A stretch of 64,000 bases of DNA from Holophagae bacterium. GTDB lineage: Bacteria; Acidobacteriota; Holophagae; Acanthopleuribacterales; Acanthopleuribacteraceae. Positions 19,701-28,700 of the stretch are shown piece after piece. Both the position numbers and the translations under genes were made by a program. How positions within the stretch are numbered: position 1 is the first letter of the stretch; every line of letters starts with the position of its first letter. The notes under the pieces were generated by a model. That model was not told the DNA's origin. It saw only the letters and a program-made list of their open reading frames with translations, and did not search any database. The stretch covers positions 372,001-436,000 of the forward strand of contig JAUIFE010000001.1 in the NCBI GenBank assembly GCA_030429565.1, read 5' to 3'.

Positions 19701-22700
19701 CGTTTTCGAAGAGCCGGTCCCACTGGCGGATTTCGCCGCCTTGCTGGCGCTGTTACGGCCGGCGCCGGCGGACCGCAACGCGTTTACACCGCCGCTCACC
19801 GCAACCGTTTATGTGCGTGACAACGGGGTTGTCGGTTTGTCGCAAGGTCTGTACCGCTACGACGCCGACCATCACCAACTCGTGCCGCTGTGCGATCGTT
19901 TATCCCAGCCCCTCAAACACTGCTACACCCCGTTTAACCGCAAACACGCCGCGCGCGCCCGCTTCGCCTTGTTCCTCACCGCCGACCTCAAACGACTGCA
20001 ACCGCTGTTTGGCGAAAACGCGACCTACGCCGCGCTCCTGGAAGCGGGACGAATCGGCCAGCGCTTGCTGGAACAACAAGCCGGCCACGAGCTCGGCATT
20101 TGTCCCATCGGCGGCATGTTGTTCGACAAAATTCGCGCCGACTTTGCCCTATCCGAAAACGAACCGCTCATTCACAGTTTTGTCGGCGGCCGGTTTGTGC
20201 TGGATCCGCCTCGGCCAATCGCGGCCGACGCGGCGCCATTAGCCGTTACCGCCCCTTCCGGCATGATGGACCTCGCCATTGTCGGCGCCGCCGGTCGTTT
20301 TCCGGGCGCGCCCGACCTCAACCGTTTCGCCGACAACCTCAGCCACGGCAAAGACGTGTTCAGCAGCCGTCGTTTCGATCCCGAAACGGGTTACCACGAG
20401 CAGGGCGCCCACCGCCATTTCGGCGGCTTCCTCGACGACATCCACCGTTTTGATTGCTTGTTTTTCGGTATCACACCCGTCGAAGCGCGCAGCATGGATC
20501 CCCAGGAACGGCTCATGCTGGAAACGGCCTACGCCTGCTTGGAAGACGCCGGCCGACCGCCGTCGCTGCAACGCAACGCGGGCCGAACCGGGGTTTACAT
20601 CGGCGTCATGTGGGACGAGTACCAACACTATTCATCCGACGCCGCCCATCGCGGTGAAACGGAACAGGCCGCCGCCGATCACGCCGCCATCGCCAACCGC
20701 ATTTCCTACTGCTTCGATTTCAAAGGTCCCAGCGTGGCGGTGAACACCTCGTGTTCTTCAGCAATGACGGCCTTGCACCACGCCTGCACCGCGCTGTGCA
20801 ACGGCGAGGTCGACGCGGCCTTGGTCGGCGGGGTCAACCTGTTGACCCACCCCTACCACCAAAACCTATTGCGTCACCTCGACATGCTTTCCCCGCGCGA
20901 CCAGTGCCGGGCCTTCGACCGCGAAGCCGATGGTTGGGTCGCGGGCGAAGGGGTTGGCGCGGTGTTGATCAAAACCCGGGCCGCCGCCGAACGCGACGGC
21001 GACACCATCCAAGCCCTCATTCGCGGCACCCACATCGGCCACAGCGGGCGAACCTCGCGTTTTGGCGCGCCAGGCACCGAAACCTTCCGCACCGCCATCG
21101 AGGCCACCTTGACGCGCCACCAAATCCCGGCCGCCTCGCTCGACTACATTGAAGCCGCCGCACCGGGTGCCGCACTGGCCGACGCCGCCGAATTCAACGC
21201 CCTTAACGCGGTTTTTGCCGGCCATGCCCCGCACGTGGGCACGGTGAAACCGGCCGTGGGTCATTTGGAATCCGCCGCCGCCATGTCTCAGATCGCCCGC
21301 GTCTTGCAGCAATTTCGCCGGCAACAGTTTTTCCCCTGCGCCGCACCCACGGCCTGGAACCCGCTCATTCAAACCGTCGAAAACGGCCCCGAACTGGTCA
21401 CCGACCTGAAGCCCTGGCCGGCGCGCCGCGATGCCAACGGCGAACCCCAACCCCGCCGCGCCCTAATCAATGCTTTCGGCGCCACCGGGTCCAACGGGCA
21501 CCTGATCCTGGAGGAAGCGCCGACGGTAACGCGGCCCGCCGACAGCGGCCCGGCCCTAATCAAATTGTCCGCTGATACGGCGGCGTTATTAACCGACCTG
21601 GCCCGCAACCTCGACCACTTCCTGGCGAACACCGAAGCCCCGCGTTTGTGCGACCTGGCCTTCACCCTCGACCAGGGCCGCGAACCCCGACGCGAACGGC
21701 TGGCCGCCGTGGTCGACAGCGTGGCGGCCCTGCAAACGGCGCTGCAAAGCTTCCTGGCAACGGGCGCGGGTTGGCTGCGCGGCACGGCTGCGCCGGCAGC
21801 CGACAGCGCAGCCGTCAACGAGGACGACCTCACCCGAGCCGCCCAGATTTGGATTGCGGGCGGCGCGGTAAAACTAACCTACCCGGCCGACGTGCGCCGC
21901 ATTTCGCTGCCGACCTACCCCTTTGCCGGTGAGCGCCACCATATCGCCACACCAGCCGCGACACCGCAACCGCTCGCGGACGCGGCGGCGGAACACGAAC
22001 CCATGCTGACCCGGCTCCTGCACCTGTTTGCCGAAGTCAGCGAAATTCCCGTCGCCCGCCTGGAGGCCGACGCGGGTTTCGAGAACTACGGCCTGACCTC
22101 GGCCATGATCACCCGACTCACGGCGTTGCTGGAAACCGAGCTGGGCACGCTGCCGAAAACCCTGTTTTTCCAATACAAAACCCTGCGCGACATCGCCGCG
22201 TACTTAACCTCACGCAACCGGCCGAGCAGCCGCACCCAGGTCACCCAACCGCCAACCAAAACACAAGAACCCATCGCCGTGGTGGGCATGGCCGGCCGTT
22301 ATCCCGGCGCCGCCAACCTGACGGTCTTTTGGGAAAACCTAAAAAACGGGGTGGACGCGGTCGGTCCCGTGCCCGTTGATCGGTGGGGGTCGACGACGCT
22401 ACCCGCCGGCCAAGCTGTTCACGGCGGTTGGATCGAAGATGTTTATGCCTTCGATCCTTTGTTTTTCAACCTAAACCCACGCGAAGCAGAACACATGGAC
22501 CCTCAGGAACGGCTGTTTCTGGAAACGGCGTGGCACACGTTGGAAGACGCGGGTTATACGCCGGAACAACTGCGCGACCGCTTAGCGCGCCGGGTCGGCG
22601 TTTTTGCCGGCGTGATGTACGGCGAATACGCGTTGTTCAGCAACCCAACCCAACCCGACGGCCTGACGCTGAACAGCTCACTCGGTTCGATTGCCAACCG

Positions 22701-25700
22701 CGTCTCCCATGTCCTCGATTTGCACGGCCCCAGCCTGGCCGTCGACAGCCTGTGCTCTTCCTCGCTCACCGCGCTCCATCTGGCCGTCGCGAGTTTGCAA
22801 CGCGGCGAATGTGAGGCGGCGTTGGTTGGCGGCGTCAACCTGTCGCTTCACCCCAACAAGTTCCACCTCCTCGGCGAACTCAACATGACGGCCAAAGACG
22901 GGCGCTGCCGCAGTTTCGGCGCCGGCGGCACCGGCATGGTTCCCGGTGAAGGGGTCGGCGTGCTGATGTTGCGGCCTTTGTCCGCCGCCCAACGCGACGG
23001 CGACCGCATTCACGGCATCGTTCGCGCCACCGCCGTCAACCACGACGGCCACACCCACGGTTTTACCGTGCCCAACCCCAACGCCCAAGCCGAGATGATC
23101 CGCGAGGCGCTAACCCGCGCCGACATTCCGGCGACCTCCATCTCTTACGTCGAAGCCCACGGCACGGGCACCCCGTTGGGCGATCCCCTCGAAATCGCCG
23201 GCCTGTCGCAAGCATTTGACACAGCGGAAACGGGTTACTGCGCCATCGGCTCGCTTAAGGCCAACATCGGCCACACCGAGGCCGCCGCCGGCATTGCCGG
23301 TCTCACCAAGGTCCTCTTGCAAATGAAACACGCGACCTTGGTGCCCAGCCTGCACGCCGCCGAACCCAATCCCGACATTCCTTTTTCGGAAACACCCTTC
23401 ACCCTGCAACAAAACTGCAGTGATTGGACACCGCGCGAACGCGACGGTCGCACGCTGCCCCGTTTGGCCTGTATCTCATCCTTTGGTGCGGGCGGCGCCA
23501 ACGCCCACGCGGTCCTGGAAGAATACCGCGCGACGGTGGCGCCCGCGCAAACACCGGCCGCCGTGGCGGTCGTTCTGTCCGCCCGTGACGAAGCCGCGTT
23601 GCTGCGCATGGTCGCCGACTTGCGTGGTTTCCTGGAAAACCACCCGCAAACGGCCCTAGCCGATCTGGCCCACACTCTCCAAGTCGGGCGTCGCGCAATG
23701 GAAGAACGCCTGGCCTTTGTGGCCCAGGACACGGCCTCGATCCTGACAACCCTGCGCGCTTTCGAAGCCGGTCGTGCCACCGACGTTGCGCGCGGCCGGG
23801 TCGGTACCGGCGCCAAGGGGTTCCCCCTGCTCGAGGACGATGAAGACGTCCGCGCGTTGACGGCCAAATGGCTCGCCGCCGGTCGTTTGGAAAAGATCAC
23901 CGCGCTCTGGGTCAACGGGGTCGCCGTCGCTTGGCCCGAAATCAAAGGCGCGCAACGTATCGCGCTGCCAGGTTACCCCTTTGCGCGCGAAACCTACCGC
24001 CCACCGGCGATGCGTGGCGTGACCGCGTCCGCCGCCGTCCTGCATCCCCTGCTGCACCACAACACCTCCGATTTCTGGGAGCAGCGTTTCACCTCTCACT
24101 TTACCGGGAACGAATTCTTTTTGGCCGATCACCGGGTGGTCTTGGCCGAGCGCGCCGTGCCGGTCCTGCCCGCCGTCGCTTATTTGGAACTCGCCCGCGG
24201 CGCCGTTTGCCAAGCGACCGGGCACACCCAAACCAAGGTTACGCCGTCCATGGCATTCCAAAACGTGGTTTGGGCGACGCCGCTGGTGGTGGCCGACGGC
24301 GCCCAAAAGGTACATATCAGCCTGCGCCTTGAAGCCAACGCCGCACACCCATCGATGGAAGCCATTGCCTTCGAAGTCTTTACCGAAACCGAAGAACGGG
24401 TGGTTCACTGCCAAGGTCTTGCCTTCTTCAAGGAATGGGAACCCGTCGCACGCGATCTCTCTTTTGCGTCTTTGGCCCACCACACGACCGACCCGGACGC
24501 GCTTTACCGCGACTTTCGTGAATCCGGGCTGCAGCACGGTCCCGCTTATCGGGCAGTGAGCGCCTTGGTCCCGCTGCCGGACGAAAGCGCCGTAGCCGCC
24601 AAACTGGTGCTGCCGGCCTGCGCAAGCGCCGACGCCGAACAGTTCCAGCTCCATCCAGCCGTGATGGACGCCGCGCTGCAGGCTTCGGCCGCGTTGGTTC
24701 AAGACGGCGACAACGCACCCGCCCTGCCTTTTGCGCTCGATCGGCTGGAAATCCACGGACCCTGCACCCCGACCATGTGGGCCTATGTGCGTCCGAGTGG
24801 CGCGGGGTCGCGCGGGCGAATTCGCAAATGCGATATCGATCTCTGCGACGAGCGCGGGCAATGCCGCGTTCGCCTGCTGGGTTTTTCTTCGCGCTTACTG
24901 GAAACGCCGGAGCGGTCCCGTTTACAGCGCCAACAACCGGCTTGGGAAAACGTCGCCGTCCCGTCCCACTTAAACCCGCCGCCATACAGTGAACACCGCA
25001 TCCTTCATGCACTCACCGAAGCGCCGGCCCAAGCCCAACGCCTGCCCGTCGCCAAGACGGCGGCGCACGGCTACACCGAAGCCGCCGTGATGGTTTTCGA
25101 GACCATCAAAACGATCCTGCAACGCAAGGAAACCACCAAGGTCCTGCTGCAAGTGGTCGTGCCGGCCGAAAGCAGCGTTTTGTCGGGTTTGATCGGACTG
25201 CTGCGCAGCGCTCACCGGGAAAACCCACGGTTGATCACGCAGCTCATTGAATTGGATCAGGCGGCGGCCGTCTCGGCGAAACACATTTTGGCAACCTGTG
25301 CGGCGCTGCCGGACCAGGACCACGTTCGCTACCTCGGCCGACAACGACAACAGCTAACCTGGCGTGAGGTCGCCGCGCCAGCGGACACGCGGCCGGCCCT
25401 GCGCCGGGACGGCGTGTATCTGATCACCGGCGGCGCCGGTGGATTGGGCCGACAACTCGCCGACCACATCGCCGAACAGGCCCCCGAGGCGGTTGTGTAT
25501 TTGGTTGGACGCCGATCACAACCGAACCTTGTGCACAGGGGTCCGCGCCGGCACTACCGTTCTTGTGACATCAGCGACCACCAAGCCGTGGCGGCAATGA
25601 TGACCGAAATCCGCCGTGAACAGGGCCGGCTCCACGGTGTCTTCCACGCGGCCGGTGTGCTGGACGACGCCTTCATCATCCACAAATCCAGCGCGGCTTT

Positions 25701-28700
25701 TCGCGCGGTGCTGGCGCCCAAGGTCGCCGGTACCTGGAACCTTGCCGAAACAGCCGGGAACCTCGATTTCCTGGCGCTGTTCTCCTCGACCGCGGGCCTT
25801 TTCGGCAATCACGGCCAAGCGGATTATGCCGCCGCCAACGGCTTCCTCGACGCCTTCGCCGCGTCTCACGCCGACGGCCGCGTTGTTTCCATTAACTGGC
25901 CCTTGTGGCGCGACGGCGGCATGGGTTTAAGCGACGACGCCGTGCAACAACTGGCCGAAACAGCGGGCGAAATCCCCCTGCCGACCCAACTCGGCTGGGC
26001 CGTGCTCCACCACGCACGTCAACTCGGTTTGACGCGCCTTTTGGTGCGCTACGGTAATCGGCTGCACCTGGGCGACGACGCCGCCCCCAAACCCATCAGC
26101 GCGCCGGCGGAACCAACCGCAACCACGGCGACCACGCCCCCGGAGAAAGCCCACGCCTACTTCAAAAATCTGCTCGCCGAAACCCTCAAGCTCCCGGCCG
26201 ACCGCATCCGGGTGGAAGAACCCCTCGAACGTTACGGCATCGACTCCATTCTCGTCACGCAAATGACCAATACCTTGGAAACGGTGTTTGGCTCGCTTTC
26301 CAAAACCCTGTTCTTCGAATACCAAACCCTGGCGGAGTTGGCCGACTATTTCCGCAACCACCACGCAGCTCGGTTACAGGCGCTCCTCCACGGCGCGTCG
26401 CCCCAACAAGAAACGGTCACCGAACGTGCGCCGCTCAAACCGGCAAACACGCGCGCACCGCGTTTCCAGCACGGGCCGCGTTTGCTGCCAAAGACACCGG
26501 CCCGCGACGAACAGGACGGCATCGCGGTGGTCGGACTGGCCGGCCGTTATCCCCAAGCCGCCGATCTGACGGCCTTCTGGGACAACTTGGCGGCGGGCCG
26601 CAACAGCATTACCGAAGTACCCACCGAACGCTGGGACTGGCGCCACTGGTTCAGCGAAGACGCGACCCAAACCGGCGTGCACCGCTCGCGCTGGGGCGGA
26701 TTCCTCGACGATATCGCCTGTTTTGATCCGCGCTTTTTTAACATTGCCCCGCGCGACGCTCGTTTCATGGATCCCCAGGAACGCCTTTTCCTTGAGAGCT
26801 GTTGGCATGCCATGGAAGACGCCGGTTACCGCCGCGACGGCTTACCCGAACGGGTCGGCGTGTACGCGGGCGTGATGTACGGGGAATACCAACTGATCGG
26901 TCTGGAAGCCAGCCCGGAAGGACGCCGGACCGCCACGTCCAACCTCTACGCCAGCATCGCCAACCGCGTGTCCTACACGCTGAACCTGCGCGGGCCCAGC
27001 ATGACGGTCGATACCATGTGTTCCAGCTCCTTAACCTGCCTCGACCTGGCCATGCGCGACCTGTACCAGGGACGCACCGACATGGCGTTCGCGGGCGGCG
27101 TGAATCTGAACCTGCACCCCAACAAATACACCATCCTCAGCGACAGCCAATTCATCGCCACGCGCGGTTTCTGCGAGAGCTTCGGGCAAGGCGGCGACGG
27201 CTACATCCCCGGCGAGGGTGTGGGCGTGGCGGTCCTGAAACGCCTGAGTGACGCGCGCCGCGACCACGACCACATTTACGGTGTGATTGTCGGCGCCGCC
27301 GTCAACCACGACGGAAAAACAAACGGTTACACCGTGCCCAACCCGCGCGCGCAAGCGGCGGTCGTACACGAGGCCCTGCGCGAAGCCGGACTCGCGGCGG
27401 AAGCCGTCACCTACGTCGAAGCCCACGGTACCGGCACCAAACTCGGCGACCCCATCGAAATCAACGGCCTGACGCGCGCCTTCAGCCACAGCACCAAGCG
27501 CACCGGTTTCTGCCTGATCGGATCGGCAAAATCCAATATCGGCCATTGCGAATCGGCGGCGGGCATCGCGGGCGTCACCAAGGTGTTGCTCCAATTGAAA
27601 CACGGCCAGGTTGCCCCTTCGCTGCATTCGGCCACACTGAACCCCAACATCGACTTTGCCGCCACCCCGTTTGTGGTGAACCAAACCCTGCGCCCCTGGC
27701 CACGTCCCGAAAACGGCGGCCCCCGTGTGGCGGGCATCTCCTCTTTTGGCGCAGGCGGCGCCAACGCCCACCTGCTGATTCGCGAGGAAACCCCACCGCA
27801 ACGCACCGCGCAAAGCGGCACTTGGCCGGTGCTGTTGTCGGCAATGGATGACACGCGCCTGCGCGAACAAGCCCAACAACTGTCGGCATGGCTTGATCGC
27901 GTTGACGGTCCGGCCGACACCCAGGTCGAACTGTTTATCCGCAATGAATTGGCCGCACTGCTCCAGGTCGAGGCCGAGGAACTGGAACGGGACGTACCGC
28001 TGGCGGAATACGGCATTGAAGCGGTGCATCGCCACCGTTTACACGAACGATTGGCCGAACGGTTCGACGTTCACCAGCCCATCCCCACCGGCACCACCAT
28101 CGCCGCCATCAGCCGCCAGTGGGCAGGATCCGCCAACCAAAGCGCGCCGCCGTTCGTCGATCTGGTGTATACCCTGATGGTGGGCCGCGAGCCACTGCCC
28201 GCCCGGCTCTGCCTGCTCGCGGACGGCTACGGCGCCCTGCGCAGCGCGTTACAGCACTTCCGCGACGGTCGGCCGAGCGACGCGGTTGCGACGGCGCGGG
28301 TCTCCATCGACGACAGCGACGCGGCGTTCACAAGCAACCAGCTCGCGACCTGGATGACCGCCCGCCGTTTCGATCGGCTGCGCGACGCCTGGCTCGAGGG
28401 CGCCGATCCCGACTGGGCGCAGCTCTGGCCCGATCCCTCGGACAAGCCGTTCCGCGTGAGCCTGCCAACCTATCCCTTTGCCCGCAAACGCTACTGGTTA
28501 CCAGAAAAACAAAGCCAAGCCGAAACCAGCCAGGCGCCAAGCGCCACAGCGACACAGGATGACCTGGAATGGCTGGCGGTCGCGGAAACCTACCGCGCGA
28601 AACCCTTCCCCGAGGGTTTCGACTGGCAAGCCGCACTCCGCCAAAAAGACGGCAGCCGCATTGCGGTAGTGGCCGAAAAAGAAGACGCGGAGGCCCTGGC

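Noticed and set aside
23656..24861. 401-codon open frame on the minus strand
   Set aside because: Antisense to the KS5 flank and DH, which carry clear catalytic motifs on the + strand.
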